Shown here: piece by piece, positions 53,461 to 63,292 of the stretch
Numbering within the stretch: the stretch's first letter is position 1
How the letters are laid out: every line of letters starts with the position of its first letter
Origin: Clostridium intestinale DSM 6191
GTDB taxonomy: Bacteria > Bacillota > Clostridia > Clostridiales > Clostridiaceae
Direction of reading: 5' to 3'
Length of the DNA: 64,000 bases
NCBI RefSeq assembly: GCF_900130055.1
Contig: NZ_FQXU01000006.1
Span: 234,410 to 298,409 of the forward strand
Translations under genes and position numbers: made by a program
Notes under the pieces: generated by a model
Told to the model about the DNA's origin: nothing
The model's input: only the letters and a program-made list of their open reading frames with translations
Databases searched by the model: none

Positions 53461-54339
53461 ATGGAAAGCAATTTAGAATTATATAGAGTTTTTTATAAGG
53501 TAGCAAAGTGTGGAAACATATCCTTAGCAGCTGAAGAACTATTTATAAGTCAGCCAGCAGTGAGTAAGTCTATAAAAAAGTTAGAAGATGTGTTAGGAAT
53601 AACTATGTTCTCCAGAAATTCTAGAGGGGTTAAGCTTACAAAAGAAGGGGAAGTTTTCTATAAATATGTAGAAAGAGCCTTAAATGAAATTTCTTTAGGG
53701 GAAACTGTTTTGGATAAATTTAAGATGAAGGAACAAGGAAGTATAAAAATAGGGGTAAGTACTACTATATGCAAACATTTTGTTATACCTAAGCTTAAAA
53801 ATTTTATAAAAGAATATCCAAATATAGAGATAAAGTTTATAAATAAAACTACCTTAGAAACCTTGAAGCTTCTTAAATATGGAGAAGTTGATATTTGCTT
53901 TGTAAGTGAACCTCCCGAAGAAGATTTCTTTAATTATATAAATTTAGTAGAAATTCAAGATATATTTGTAGCTAACAAGGAATATCTAGATTCATTAAAT
54001 ATTGAAAATATAAATGATATTTTTAATGTTGGGACTCTGATGTTTTTAGAAAAAGATAATATAACAAGGAAATTTATAGATAAGTATTTAAGTAATAATA
54101 ATATATTTGTTCAGCCAGAAATTGAGATAAGTAATATGGATTTATTAGTGGAGTTTTCTAAAATAGGTTTAGGTATAACGGCTGTTATAAAAGATTTTAC
54201 ACTTAAGGAATTAGGTAGTGGAGAACTTGTAGAGATTCCAATAACTCCTCCTATACCTAAAAGAAGCATAGGAATGGCTTATCATAAAAGCATACCATTA
54301 TCTATAGCAGCTAAAACTTTTTTAAAATATTTCCTATAA
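53461..54339 (+). CDS. LysR family regulator divergent from leuCD
   Basis: 292 residues from the ATG at 53461, directly behind GGAGGTTATATA; an in-frame start at 53416 lacks a site. Winged helix: CGNISLAAEELFISQPAVSK then SIKKLEDVLGITMFSRNSRG. Inducer domain begins IKIGVSTTICKHFVIPKLKN. It resembles CysL/YwfK-type clostridial LysR proteins. Only 111 bases separate it from leuC, so control of leuCD is likely. The shared region contains ATAAC-N6-GTTTAT, close to a LysR-type site. Confidence 0.88.
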   Translation: MESNLELYRVFYKVAKCGNISLAAEELFISQPAVSKSIKKLEDVLGITMFSRNSRGVKLTKEGEVFYKYVERALNEISLGETVLDKFKMKEQGSIKIGVSTTICKHFVIPKLKNFIKEYPNIEIKFINKTTLETLKLLKYGEVDICFVSEPPEEDFFNYINLVEIQDIFVANKEYLDSLNIENINDIFNVGTLMFLEKDNITRKFIDKYLSNNNIFVQPEIEISNMDLLVEFSKIGLGITAVIKDFTLKELGSGELVEIPITPPIPKRSIGMAYHKSIPLSIAAKTFLKYFL

Positions 54340-54447
54340 GCGTAACAATGGTTACAGAGTTAAATTTAAGGAAGTGCTATCATTATATTAATGATATTGA
54401 TTATCAATTAGAGTTTATATATTTATTAATATAATGGGAGGTACACC

Positions 54448-56235
54448 ATGAAAAAAGATATTAACTATGTAACTATAGACGGCAGAGGAGAACATGATTC
54501 TTTTAGAGATTGTGTAACTAAAGCTATTAAGGAATTGAAACCAAATGAAGGAATACATGTAATTAAGGATTTTGAACCTTTTCCTATGTATAAAATGATG
54601 GAGGAAAAAGGGTTTGATAAGTTTGTGGAAAAAGTAAGTGATGATGAGTACCATGCTTATTTTTATCCTATTGATAAATTAGAAAAGATAAAGATGACAG
54701 AGAATCTAGATATAGATGAAGATAAGATTAATAAAATAATTGAGATAAAATTAGATTATATAAAGGGAAATATATCTATAGAAGAAGCAAAGAAAACTAT
54801 GAAAGATTCTTTTGAAAAGATTACTGCTCAAGAGTTTGCTATATGTGAGCAATATCTTCAAAAGTATGGAATATCAGATGATTTATTAGCAGAAAGAATG
54901 GATGAGATATTAGAGATTTTTGATGGAATATTAGTAAGTGAAAAACTTGATTTACCATCAGGTCATCCTGTTAAAACTTATCTAGATGAGATTTCAGCTA
55001 TTAGAGAAGTTTTAAGCAAAATGAAAAAACAGTTAGACAAGAAGTTTATCAAAAATCAATGGTTAGAGTTATATGATAAATTAGGTCAGATAAGCATTCA
55101 CTTTTCTAGAAAACAAAATCAATTATTCCCAGCATTAGAAAGTAAGGGATTTGATAAACCATCAAAAGTAATGTGGACTTTAGATAATAATACTAAAGAA
55201 ATAATAAGAAAATCTAGAGGACTTTTAGAGGGAGATAAGGATCAGGAATTCTTAAAGCTTCAAGAAGAAGTAATGGAAATGGTTGAGGACATGATGGTTA
55301 AGGAAGAAGAGATATTACTTCCAACTTCAATGGACTTACTTTCAGATGAAGACTTTGTGAAGATGAGAAAAGGTGATGATGAGATTGGATATTGTCTAAT
55401 TAAAACACCAGCACCTTATGGAAATAAGGAGGGTAATGTTATGAGTAATCTAAATGGAAGTAATGAAAATGACTTTATGAAGGATATGGCGGCAGTACTT
55501 CAAAAGCATGGCATGCTTAATTCTTCATCTAAAAATGATGTTTTAGATGTTGCTCAAGGAAAACTTACTCTTAGTCAGATAAATTTAATTTTTAAGCATC
55601 TTCAAGTTGATTTATCTTATGTTGATGAAAATGAAATAGTTAAATTCTATAGTGATACTAAACATAGAGTATTCCCAAGAAGTGCAGGGGTCATAGGTAG
55701 AGAGGTACAGAACTGTCATCCTAGAGAAAGTGTTCATATGGTTGAGGAGATCATAAGAGCCTTTAGAGAAGGGGAACAGGATGAAGCTGAATTCTGGCTA
55801 GAGATTAATGGAAAGTTCATATATATTATTTATAATGCAGTAAGAGATGAAGAAGGTAACTTCAGAGGCGTATTAGAAATGATGCAGGATGTTACTAAGA
55901 TAAGAAGCTTAACTGGAACTCAAAGATTATTATCTTGGACTAATGAAGGCACAAAGAAAAAGGAAGATAGTGAATCAGATGTTAAGAAAGAAGAACTTCC
56001 GGAGAATGAATATGGAATAACAAAAGATAGTAATATAGGGGAGATAGTAAAGAAGTATCCATATATAAAGAATTTTTTAGTTAATCTTTCTCCTAAATTC
56101 AGTAAACTTAAGAATCCAATACTTTTTAAAACAATGTCCTCAATGGCAACAATAGAAATGATAGCTCAAAGAGGGGACTTCGAAACGAAAGATCTTTTAG
56201 AAAAGATAGTAACCGAAATAGATAAAAACAAATAG
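54448..56235 (+). CDS. DUF2249-DUF438/hemerythrin-PAS-DUF1858 multidomain protein
   Basis: 595 residues, four modules in order. Residues 1-75 resemble DUF2249 (YVTIDGRGEHDSFRDCVTKA then EGIHVIKDFEPFPMYKMMEE). Residues 80-320 are DUF438 and a hemerythrin-like bundle (HPVKTYLDEISAIREVL, HFSRKQNQLFPALESKGF, KEEEILLPTS) whose His/Glu residues can bind two irons. Residues 370-500 are a PAS domain (RSAGVIGREVQNCHPRESVH). The C-terminal 70 residues (SNIGEIVKKYPYIKNFLVNL) are DUF1858-like. Cytoplasmic. Likely an oxygen, NO or redox sensor related to the RIC/ScdA iron-centre repair group; no output domain is visible. Single-gene unit. Confidence 0.82.
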   Translation: MKKDINYVTIDGRGEHDSFRDCVTKAIKELKPNEGIHVIKDFEPFPMYKMMEEKGFDKFVEKVSDDEYHAYFYPIDKLEKIKMTENLDIDEDKINKIIEIKLDYIKGNISIEEAKKTMKDSFEKITAQEFAICEQYLQKYGISDDLLAERMDEILEIFDGILVSEKLDLPSGHPVKTYLDEISAIREVLSKMKKQLDKKFIKNQWLELYDKLGQISIHFSRKQNQLFPALESKGFDKPSKVMWTLDNNTKEIIRKSRGLLEGDKDQEFLKLQEEVMEMVEDMMVKEEEILLPTSMDLLSDEDFVKMRKGDDEIGYCLIKTPAPYGNKEGNVMSNLNGSNENDFMKDMAAVLQKHGMLNSSSKNDVLDVAQGKLTLSQINLIFKHLQVDLSYVDENEIVKFYSDTKHRVFPRSAGVIGREVQNCHPRESVHMVEEIIRAFREGEQDEAEFWLEINGKFIYIIYNAVRDEEGNFRGVLEMMQDVTKIRSLTGTQRLLSWTNEGTKKKEDSESDVKKEELPENEYGITKDSNIGEIVKKYPYIKNFLVNLSPKFSKLKNPILFKTMSSMATIEMIAQRGDFETKDLLEKIVTEIDKNK

Positions 56236-56248
56236 AATAAGAAAACAT

Positions 56249-56290
56249 AAAAACATCTAGGTTCTTAGGGAGAGGCTTAGATGTTTTTTG
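56249..56290 (+). terminator. Intrinsic terminator
   Basis: AAAACATCTA / TAGATGTTTT perfect 10-bp stem, T-rich tail. Confidence 0.8.
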
Positions 56291-56306
56291 CATTAAGTAG
56301 TTTCCA

Positions 56307-56335
56307 TTGTATTAAAAAATTCATAGTAATATAAT
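56307..56335 (+). promoter_or_regulatory. Probable sigma-A promoter of the GGDEF gene
   Basis: TTGTAT (56307-56312), 17-base spacer, TATAAT (56330-56335), 36 bases before the start codon. Confidence 0.6.
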
Positions 56336-56371
56336 AGTAATTAAAATACATAAAATGGAGAATAATTGCGA

Positions 56372-57526
56372 ATGAATATAGCCATGGATTTAAGTCAAAA
56401 AGAAGAACTAGAAATTAGAAAATCAATAGCGATTACTAATATGAAGAGGCTTGTGATAGGACTAACTATAACAGCTCTTATGGAGATATTTATAATTATA
56501 TTTCATGATTTACCAGGCATAAGATCTTCAGAAAGTGCAGGTAAGTGGATATATATTTCATATTTAATATTGCATGGAATTATTTCAGTGCTGGGATTAT
56601 ATTTTGCAGTATATTTTAGAATAGTAACTAAAAGAGAACTAGCTAGAAGTATAAGTTTTTATGAAAACTGTGTCTACTTTATTTTAGGCATTATTTTGCT
56701 TAGTATAACTTTAATTACTGGCTTAGATCAATTTACTACTGGGCAGATAGTGGCATTTGGGGTGAATATAATCTATAGTGGATTAGTTATTATTATAAAA
56801 AAACCTTACAATAATATAATGTATATAACATGTTTTTTAACCTTTATCATAGAGATGATAGTATTTCAGAAAAATAAAGACATATTATTCTCCCACCTAA
56901 TGAATGGAGCGTTTTTCTTTGTTTCTGCATATTTTCTAGCTAAGTTTGTATATAACAATCAAGTTTCTCACTTACATAAAAATATGAAACTTGAAGAAAG
57001 TAACAAAAAACTTCAATACTTATCTAATTATGATTTATTAACAGAAATACCTAATAGGAGATATTTTAAAGAACAGTTAGAAAAGCTTCTAATGGATAAA
57101 CATACTACTTGTAAATCATACATAGTTGTTATGGATATTGATTTTTTTAAAAAGATAAATGATAAGTATGGACATCCGGTAGGTGATGAAATATTGAAAC
57201 AGTTTGCAAAACTAGTAGAAGAAAATATTACTTCTGATGATTTGGTAGCTAGATTTGGAGGAGAAGAGTTTATAATATTTATTTCCAATATGGAGAAGGA
57301 AAACATTGAAGAAAGAGTAGACTCATTGAGAAAAGTTATTGAGAAAAATGAATTTAAGGTAGGAGATACAATAATCAAGATAACCTCAAGTTTTGGGATA
57401 TCTATTCTTGATGGAGCTGGAGAATTAAGTTTTGAAAAGGCCTACAGATTTGCAGATGAGGCTCTATATCACGCTAAAGAAAGTGGGAGAAATAAAATAC
57501 ATTTAATCAAGAATTATGATACGTAA
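56372..57526 (+). CDS. Membrane-bound diguanylate cyclase (GGDEF)
   Basis: Makes cyclic di-GMP from two GTP. About 384 residues; the start may be ATG 56372 or TTG 56366, since the GGAG site lies 11 and 5 bases away. About six membrane helices fill the first 200 residues, a simple membrane sensor with no named family. The GGDEF domain follows: NYDLLTEIPNRRYFKEQL, VVMDIDFFKKINDKYGHPVG, and the active-site ARFGGEEFIIFI. The product-inhibition RxxD site, expected five residues ahead of GGEEF, reads TSDD, so feedback inhibition is probably absent. Confidence 0.92.
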   Translation: MNIAMDLSQKEELEIRKSIAITNMKRLVIGLTITALMEIFIIIFHDLPGIRSSESAGKWIYISYLILHGIISVLGLYFAVYFRIVTKRELARSISFYENCVYFILGIILLSITLITGLDQFTTGQIVAFGVNIIYSGLVIIIKKPYNNIMYITCFLTFIIEMIVFQKNKDILFSHLMNGAFFFVSAYFLAKFVYNNQVSHLHKNMKLEESNKKLQYLSNYDLLTEIPNRRYFKEQLEKLLMDKHTTCKSYIVVMDIDFFKKINDKYGHPVGDEILKQFAKLVEENITSDDLVARFGGEEFIIFISNMEKENIEERVDSLRKVIEKNEFKVGDTIIKITSSFGISILDGAGELSFEKAYRFADEALYHAKESGRNKIHLIKNYDT

Positions 57527-57533
57527 AATCCTT

Positions 57534-57567
57534 AATAACATTCGTATATACACGAATGTTATTTTAT
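57534..57567 (+). terminator. Intrinsic terminator after the GGDEF gene
   Basis: Perfect 12-bp stem AATAACATTCGT / ACGAATGTTATT with a 6-base loop and TTTTAT tail. Confidence 0.8.
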
Positions 57568-57668
57568 AAAATTCCTATAATTATTGTATTAATTAATTTT
57601 TCGTGTTAAAATTAAGATGAATTATAACGGGATTTATTAATTATGTTTAAATATGAAAGGAATAGTTT

Positions 57669-58841
57669 ATGATTAACGAAGATTTTATTTCAAAAAGAGT
57701 TGGAATAATAGGCGGTGGTCAATTAGGAAAGATGATGATAAATGAAGCCGCTAAAATGGGGATTTTCACAGCTATACTTGACCCATCAGAAGACTGTCCT
57801 GCTAGTTGTTTAGCAAATGAAAAGATTGTAGCAAGTTTTGATGATAAAGAGGCACTATTAGAACTGGCTAAAAAGGTAGATGTTTTAACTTGCGAATTTG
57901 AACACATATCAACAGAAGCTTTAAGAGAGCTAGAAGAAAAAGGGTATGATGTTTATCCTAAATCTAGCAGTTTGAAAATAATTCAAAACAAATACAATCA
58001 GAAAAAAGAACTTGAAAAATACAATATTCCATTAGGGGATTTTATAGAAATTAAAAAAGCTCACGATATAGAATTAGCTATAGAAAAGTTTGGATATCCA
58101 GCTATGCTGAAAAGTGCATTGGGAGGGTATGATGGTAAAGGAAATAGTCTTATAAAAACAAAAGAGGACATCATTAAAGCATTTACAGAATTAAAGGGCG
58201 ATATTATGCCACTATATCTTGAAAAATATATTCCATACGTAAAAGAAATATCAGTTTTATGTTGTATAGGTAGAGATAAAGAAATAGCTATATATCCAGT
58301 AGCAGAAAATGTACATAAAGACAGCATATTATTTGAAACTTCAGTACCAGCTGCTATAAGTAGTAGTGTGGAAGAAAAAGCTAAAAATATAGCTAGAGAA
58401 GTGTGTAAGATTTTTGATACTGCAGGCATCTTGTGTATTGAAATGTTTTTAACAGAGGATGAAGAGGTACTGGTAAATGAGGTTGCGCCAAGACCCCACA
58501 ACTCAGGTCATTATACAATAGAGGGATGTATAACCTCACAATTTGAAAATCATATAAGAGCAATAGTTGGGCTTCCTTTAGGAAAAACTGATTTAATAAT
58601 ACCAACTGTGATGAGAAACATATTAGGAGAACCAGGTTACAGTGGAGAAACTTTTGTAGAGGGAGCTTATGAAGCTTTAAAAGTTGGGGGAACCTATCTT
58701 CATGTATATGGCAAGTCAGAGACTAAGCCACATAGAAAGATGGGGCATTTAACAGCAGTTGGGGAAACTGTAGAGCAAGCTAAGGAAAGAGCTCTAGAAG
58801 CAAGTAAATACATAAAAGTTATTTCTAAAATAAAGCATTAG
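57669..58841 (+). CDS. purK: 5-(carboxyamino)imidazole ribonucleotide synthase
   Basis: ATP-grasp enzyme of purine synthesis that carboxylates AIR with bicarbonate to give N5-CAIR. 390 residues. Motifs: [20 protein letters not shown] at the N-terminus, [14 protein letters not shown], the ATP-grasp loop [20 protein letters not shown], and ECsM-like [20 protein letters not shown] followed by [13 protein letters not shown]. Followed 17 bases later by purE, which completes the two-step route. No purine riboswitch is visible upstream. Confidence 0.95.
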   Translation: MINEDFISKRVGIIGGGQLGKMMINEAAKMGIFTAILDPSEDCPASCLANEKIVASFDDKEALLELAKKVDVLTCEFEHISTEALRELEEKGYDVYPKSSSLKIIQNKYNQKKELEKYNIPLGDFIEIKKAHDIELAIEKFGYPAMLKSALGGYDGKGNSLIKTKEDIIKAFTELKGDIMPLYLEKYIPYVKEISVLCCIGRDKEIAIYPVAENVHKDSILFETSVPAAISSSVEEKAKNIAREVCKIFDTAGILCIEMFLTEDEEVLVNEVAPRPHNSGHYTIEGCITSQFENHIRAIVGLPLGKTDLIIPTVMRNILGEPGYSGETFVEGAYEALKVGGTYLHVYGKSETKPHRKMGHLTAVGETVEQAKERALEASKYIKVISKIKH

Positions 58842-58858
58842 AAAAGAGGGGGAAAGTT

Positions 58859-59353
58859 ATGAAACCAATAGTAGGTATAATAATGGGGAGTGATTCAGAC
58901 CTACCAGTAATGAAAGAAGCAGCTGAAATTTTAGCACAATTTGAAGTACCTTATGAAATGACAATAGTTTCTGCTCATAGAACTCCAGATAAATTATACA
59001 GTTATTCTAAAGAAGCAAAAGACAGAGGAATAAAGGTAATTATTGCAGGAGCAGGTGGAGCAGCACACTTACCAGGAATGGTTGCAGCTATGACAGCTCT
59101 ACCAGTAGTAGGAGTTCCAGTTAAAACTAGTACATTAAATGGAGTAGATTCACTATATTCAGTAGTTCAAATGCCTCCAGGAGTTCCAGTTGCAACTGTT
59201 GCAATTAATGGAGCAAAAAATGCAGGGATTTTGGCAGCTCAAATTTTAGGTACTGTAGACGAAAAAGTTTATAATGCAGTTGATAAATATAAAAAGGATT
59301 TAGAAAGTATGGTACTTAAAAAAGCTGAAGACTTAGAGAGTACAATTAAATAA
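58859..59353 (+). CDS. purE: N5-carboxyaminoimidazole ribonucleotide mutase
   Basis: Moves the carboxyl of N5-CAIR to C4, giving CAIR. 164 residues, class I PurE (the type that works with PurK). Motifs: [40 protein letters not shown], the loop [20 protein letters not shown], and [20 protein letters not shown]. The order here is purK then purE, the reverse of the common purEK. Closed by a perfect terminator; the rest of the pur pathway is elsewhere. Confidence 0.96.
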   Translation: MKPIVGIIMGSDSDLPVMKEAAEILAQFEVPYEMTIVSAHRTPDKLYSYSKEAKDRGIKVIIAGAGGAAHLPGMVAAMTALPVVGVPVKTSTLNGVDSLYSVVQMPPGVPVATVAINGAKNAGILAAQILGTVDEKVYNAVDKYKKDLESMVLKKAEDLESTIK

Positions 59354-59360
59354 TTATATA

Positions 59361-59397
59361 AATAAAAGAACTAAGTGTGCCTTAGTTCTTTTATTTA
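59361..59397. terminator. Bidirectional intrinsic terminator after purE
   Basis: Perfect 15-bp stem AATAAAAGAACTAAG / CTTAGTTCTTTTATT with a 5-base loop. It also serves the convergent split-barrel gene. Confidence 0.85.
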
Positions 59398-59401
59398 TAT
59401 C

Positions 59402-59794
59402 CTATAAAGTTACTTCTTCGGTTTCTCCATTAAAAGAACAAATAGATGCAGTTCCTTCTGTAAAATAAAGAACTTCAAAAATGCCGTCATCTGCTTTGTA
59501 CATATTTTTTAAAGCAGGATTAGTTTCTATCATAGCTTCTCTTGCTTCTTGTCTAGAATCTACAGCTAATTCTCCAGCCAAACGAATCCATCTTCCTTTA
59601 TACATTGCACTTATTTCAACCTTAGGATTTTTTAATATTTGTTCAAATACCTTTTTCTTGTTGTTAGTTGCAATGTAAGTTTTTCCATCAAATTCTGCTA
59701 CAGCTCCAAATGGGCGTACACGAGGTTGTCCTCCTTCATTAGTTGCTAAATAAAAAGTTTTTGCATCAAAAAGAAATTGTGCTGCTATGTTCAT
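59402..59794 (-). CDS. Pyridoxamine 5'-phosphate oxidase-like (split-barrel) protein
   Basis: 130 residues, flavin-binding split-barrel family. Features: FYLATNEGGQPRVRPFGAVA, TYIATNNKKKVFEQILKNPK, VEISAMYKGRWIRLAGELAV. These small proteins bind FMN or F420-like cofactors and may reduce quinones or nitro compounds. Divergent from an HxlR regulator, a pairing common for oxidoreductases controlled by redox or electrophile-sensing HxlR proteins. Confidence 0.87.
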   Translation of the reverse strand: MNIAAQFLFDAKTFYLATNEGGQPRVRPFGAVAEFDGKTYIATNNKKKVFEQILKNPKVEISAMYKGRWIRLAGELAVDSRQEAREAMIETNPALKNMYKADDGIFEVLYFTEGTASICSFNGETEEVTL

Positions 59795-59891
59795 AGTATT
59801 GCTCCTCTCAATATTATAGTATAAAATTATATTATAGAAATATATTATATTGTTTGTCTATTTATAACAAGTACGTGTTTTTGCAATAGTA

Positions 59892-59909
59892 AGTATCTTA
59901 TATGATACT
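59892..59909. promoter_or_regulatory. Inverted repeat before the HxlR gene
   Basis: AGTATC-TTATAT-GATACT, 6-bp perfect arms, lying between the divergent split-barrel and HxlR genes and 14 bases before the HxlR start. Candidate HxlR operator. Confidence 0.45.
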
Positions 59910-59922
59910 ATTAGGAGGAGAA

Positions 59923-60267
59923 ATGGATAAGAGTTTAGAATTATTCGGAAAATGCCCTTATGCAACGGTTCAGAAAGTTTTTTCAGGAAAATGGGTTATA
60001 TTAATTATTCACCATTTGGAAAAAGGGACTCTTAGGTTTGGAGAGTTAAAAAGAAAACTACCAGAGGTTACGCAAGCAACTTTGACTAAACAGTTAAGAG
60101 AGTTAGAACATTCTGGAATGATAAAAAGAAATGTATATCCAGAGGTACCTCCAAAGGTTGAATATTCTCTTACGGAAATAGGAAGAGAATTTATTAGCGT
60201 ATTAGATGAATTTGAGATTTTTGGAAATAAGTACATAGAGTATATGAATAACTCTGTTTCAAAGTAG
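59923..60267 (+). CDS. HxlR family transcriptional regulator
   Basis: 114 residues from the ATG at 59923, which follows TTAGGAGGAGAA; the in-frame codon at 59902 lies inside the palindrome. Winged helix: FGKCPYATVQKVFSGKWVIL, LRFGELKRKLPEVTQATLTK, and MIKRNVYPEVPPKVEYSLTE. Cys11 in KCPYAT is at the position of the redox-sensitive N-terminal cysteine of YodB/HypR-type members, so thiol sensing is plausible. Likely regulates itself and the divergent split-barrel flavoprotein. Confidence 0.9.
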   Translation: MDKSLELFGKCPYATVQKVFSGKWVILIIHHLEKGTLRFGELKRKLPEVTQATLTKQLRELEHSGMIKRNVYPEVPPKVEYSLTEIGREFISVLDEFEIFGNKYIEYMNNSVSK

Positions 60268-60288
60268 AGTTTTGTAAATCTAACAAGG

Positions 60289-60340
60289 AAAAGGAATAGC
60301 TTATAAACTATCTATTAGTTTATAAGCTATTCCTTTTTTC
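60289..60340 (+). terminator. Long perfect-stem terminator
   Basis: A 22-bp uninterrupted stem (60289-60310 with 60316-60337) around the loop TCTAT, starting AAAAGGAATAGC, with a T run at the 3' side. Unusually long for an intrinsic terminator. Confidence 0.9.
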
Positions 60341-60622
60341 GTCAAATTTCTACAATCATTTAATAATAAAAAATAATCCTACCTTATAAATATTTTGTAC
60401 GATTTATTTTAACATATTATGACATACAATACAAACTTTTATAAAGAATTATGAAAAAAATTAAATAAATTAATAATTATTATTTTATAATGCTGAAAAT
60501 ATTTAATTATATTAAAAAAAATCTTATAAAGTTGTGTATTTCAGTACAAAATATTTATTTTGTGTATATCAACATTATAAAGAGAAATTAGAGAAATAAA
60601 TGTAAAAAAATGGGGAGGAAAA
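60341..60622. other. AT-rich leader of the chemoreceptor gene
   Basis: No gene. I see neither a clear sigma-A promoter nor a sigma-D (motility) GCCGATAA box. The last bases hold GGGGAGGAAAA, the ribosome binding site. Confidence 0.4.
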
Positions 60623-62341
60623 ATGATGAAATGGTTTAACAATTTAAAAATTGCACCCAAAATAGTATCGTTATTTATCATCGTAGCATTATTTATAGGT
60701 ATAGTAGGGGCTATGGGTATAAATAGCATGGGGAAAATTAATGACAATGCAGTAAGTCTATATAGTTACAACATTAATTCAATTCTTAAAATTACAGATG
60801 CCGATGCAAATTTTTCTGATATTAGAACTAATTTATTAAAAATGGTATACCAAAATGATAAAAAAGAAACTAATGAGGAACTTGAGAGTCAGATAAAAAC
60901 TTTATTTAGTAAAAATGATGAGTTATTAGATTATTACTCAAAAAATTTAATGAATCCAAATGAAAAAGAAACTTTTGATAAAATACAGACTAATAGAATA
61001 ATTTATAAAGATGGTGTTGGAAAAGCCATAGAATATGCTAAAAAAGAAAATTATGGCGAAGCATCTAAAGCGGTTAATGATATCAGTAAGGCAAGAGCTG
61101 AGATACAGGATGGGTTTGATAAAATCATACAGATGAATATTAATGAATCGGAAGAGGCAAACAATGAAAATCTTAGGATTTTTAACCTTTCAAAAATAAC
61201 TGCCTTTGTTATAACAGGAGTAGGATTTGTTTTAGCTGTTATATTAGGCTTATTAATATCTCTATCAATAGCTAAAAAGCTCTCTAAAGTAGTAGAGTTT
61301 GCTAAAGCATTAGGTGCAGGAGATTTAACTAAGGATATAGATGTGGATTCTAAGGATGAAATAGGTATTCTAACCGTTGAATTAAACAAAGCAAAGGATA
61401 ATGTTAAAACTCTTATAAGTGAAATTATAAATGGATCATCAGAGATAAGTGCAGGAAGTGAAGAATTATCTGCAACTACAGAAGAGGTATCCAGTAAAAT
61501 GGAAGTAGTAAATGAAGCCACAAATCAGATATCTAAGGGAATACAAGATCTTAGCGCAACTACTGAAGAAGTTAGTGCCTCAGCTGAAGAAATTGGTGCA
61601 ACAACTAATGAATTAGCAAACAAAAGTAATGAGGCCTTTAGAGCTGTTGATCAAATAAAACAAAGAGCTGAAAAGATAAAACAAAGAGCAGAAAAAAATA
61701 TTAATGACGGAAACATAATATTTAATGAAAATAAAAATAATATATTAAAAGCTATAGCTGATGGAAAAGTAGTAGAAGAGGTAAAAATAATGGCTGACTC
61801 TATAGGAGCAATAGCAGAGCAAACCAATCTACTAGCGTTAAATGCTGCAATAGAAGCAGCTAGAGCAGGTGAAAAAGGAAAAGGGTTTGCTGTAGTTGCT
61901 GAAGAGGTTAGAAAATTAGCAGAGCAATCGGGTGATGCTGTAAATGGAATTCAAAGTATGGTAAAGCAGGTCCAAGATGCTTTTGAGAATTTATCTAAGA
62001 GTGGACAAGATTTCTTAGTTTATATGGAAGCAAGTGTAAGACCTAATTATGACTTACTGCTAGAAACCGGTATACAGTACGAAAAAGATGCAGAGCAAAT
62101 AAATAGTATTACAAAAGAAATATCAATATCAGCAAATCAGATAAATGAAGTTATAGAGCAGGTAAATAGAGCTATTCAAAATGTATCTGCTACAGCTGAA
62201 GAGTCAGCTAATAGTACTGATGACATACTTTTAAGTATTAATGAAGTAACAGACGCAGTAATAGATGTAGCAAAAACTTCACAGGCTCAGGCTGAAGTTT
62301 CCCAAGACTTGAGTGAGCTAGCACAGAAGTTTAAAGTATAA
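60623..62341 (+). CDS. Methyl-accepting chemotaxis protein
   Basis: 572 residues. Membrane helix 1 ([20 protein letters not shown]), a four-helix-bundle ligand domain of about 150 residues ([20 protein letters not shown]), helix 2 ([20 protein letters not shown]), HAMP (240-290, [15 protein letters not shown]), and a coiled-coil signalling domain. The hairpin tip is [20 protein letters not shown] followed by [20 protein letters not shown]. Heptads IKQRAEK occur twice in tandem at 61655-61696. The tail lacks a CheR-tethering pentapeptide. Starts at 60623 or the next Met. The stop TAA overlaps the ATG of the radical SAM gene. Confidence 0.94.
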   Translation: MMKWFNNLKIAPKIVSLFIIVALFIGIVGAMGINSMGKINDNAVSLYSYNINSILKITDADANFSDIRTNLLKMVYQNDKKETNEELESQIKTLFSKNDELLDYYSKNLMNPNEKETFDKIQTNRIIYKDGVGKAIEYAKKENYGEASKAVNDISKARAEIQDGFDKIIQMNINESEEANNENLRIFNLSKITAFVITGVGFVLAVILGLLISLSIAKKLSKVVEFAKALGAGDLTKDIDVDSKDEIGILTVELNKAKDNVKTLISEIINGSSEISAGSEELSATTEEVSSKMEVVNEATNQISKGIQDLSATTEEVSASAEEIGATTNELANKSNEAFRAVDQIKQRAEKIKQRAEKNINDGNIIFNENKNNILKAIADGKVVEEVKIMADSIGAIAEQTNLLALNAAIEAARAGEKGKGFAVVAEEVRKLAEQSGDAVNGIQSMVKQVQDAFENLSKSGQDFLVYMEASVRPNYDLLLETGIQYEKDAEQINSITKEISISANQINEVIEQVNRAIQNVSATAEESANSTDDILLSINEVTDAVIDVAKTSQAQAEVSQDLSELAQKFKV

Positions 62342-63234
62342 TGTTAAGAGGGTTTAGAGATAAAATGAGATATAATAATTCTAATGAATATTATGAAGGA
62401 GATTATAATCAATGTGCTTATAACAATAAAGAAGTTAATTTGAATATTTGTAGTCATTTAGAGAGATATATAACAGATATTAAAAATTTGATATTTAAAC
62501 CTAAAAGTAAAACAAAGGATTTTTTTCAATTCGATAATAAAATACAGGTTTTTCTAAATGATAATACTATTATAATTATGATTAATATTACAGATAGGTG
62601 TAGTTTGAGTTGTAATAATTGTAACATTGATGGTAATCACATAAAAATAAATGTAGACGAAAAAGAGATTGTTAAGAATGTTAAGAATATATTAGAGGAT
62701 TATTCAAATCAAATAGAAAAATGTGATTTAGTTTTCTATGGAGGAGATCCACTAGTGGACTTTAATAAGATACTGTATATACATGATAATCTAGGGGAAA
62801 ATTATCATGTAAATATAATAACGAATGGATTTCTATTAACTGATGAAATAATAAAAGTAATAATAAATAGAGATATAAGTGTATATGTAAATTTTGATCT
62901 CGGGACTAAGAATAAAATATGTGAAAGAATCAAGGACAACTTATTAAAGTATAAAAAGAAATATGCATATAGTAACAACATTAAAATAATAACTCATTAT
63001 AATTTTCATTCAAACTTAGAGAAACTAGATAAATTTTATGAAGAAAGCAAGTTACAGATTGCAATTTTAAAAGAAGATTATAGTGAGAATCTCAAATATT
63101 ATGACAAAATAGAACAATCAATAATAGATGGGTATTTAGAGCAATATAGAAAACTAACTAATAAATATAAACTATATAAAAAACAGGGAAAAGAATGCTC
63201 AAGTTTTTTAAAACAATTTTTAAATTATAACTAA
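62341..63234 (+). CDS. Radical SAM protein, unknown substrate
   Basis: 297 residues. Cluster motif CSLSCNNC (Cys87, Cys91, Cys94), the CxxxCxxC that holds the [4Fe-4S] cluster, preceded by MINITDRC. SAM-binding GG motif in FYGGDPLVDFNKIL and a strand VNIITNGFLLTDEI. The first 65 residues are an extra charged region. There is no SPASM/twitch cysteine cluster at the C-terminus (only ECSSFLKQF), so one cluster is expected. Its ATG shares a base with the receptor stop (TAATG) and no good Shine-Dalgarno precedes it, so translation is coupled; an alternative start is ATG 62365. Confidence 0.85.
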   Translation: MLRGFRDKMRYNNSNEYYEGDYNQCAYNNKEVNLNICSHLERYITDIKNLIFKPKSKTKDFFQFDNKIQVFLNDNTIIIMINITDRCSLSCNNCNIDGNHIKINVDEKEIVKNVKNILEDYSNQIEKCDLVFYGGDPLVDFNKILYIHDNLGENYHVNIITNGFLLTDEIIKVIINRDISVYVNFDLGTKNKICERIKDNLLKYKKKYAYSNNIKIITHYNFHSNLEKLDKFYEESKLQIAILKEDYSENLKYYDKIEQSIIDGYLEQYRKLTNKYKLYKKQGKECSSFLKQFLNYN

Positions 63235-63243
63235 TCAAATACT

Positions 63244-63292
63244 ATGTCTTAATGTATATAAGTTTTTAATATGCATTAAGACATTTTTCTTT
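63244..63292 (+). terminator. Intrinsic terminator after the radical SAM gene
   Basis: Perfect 11-bp stem ATGTCTTAATG / CATTAAGACAT, T-rich tail TTTTTCTTT. Confidence 0.8.

Noticed and set aside
57568..57668. Purine riboswitch before purK
   Set aside because: No conserved loop or junction sequences of the class are visible in the short leader.
61655..61696. 21-bp tandem duplication (IKQRAEK twice) in the chemoreceptor
   Set aside because: Many clostridial receptors have two similar charged heptads at this spot of the coiled coil, so it is probably the normal family pattern and not a recent duplication.
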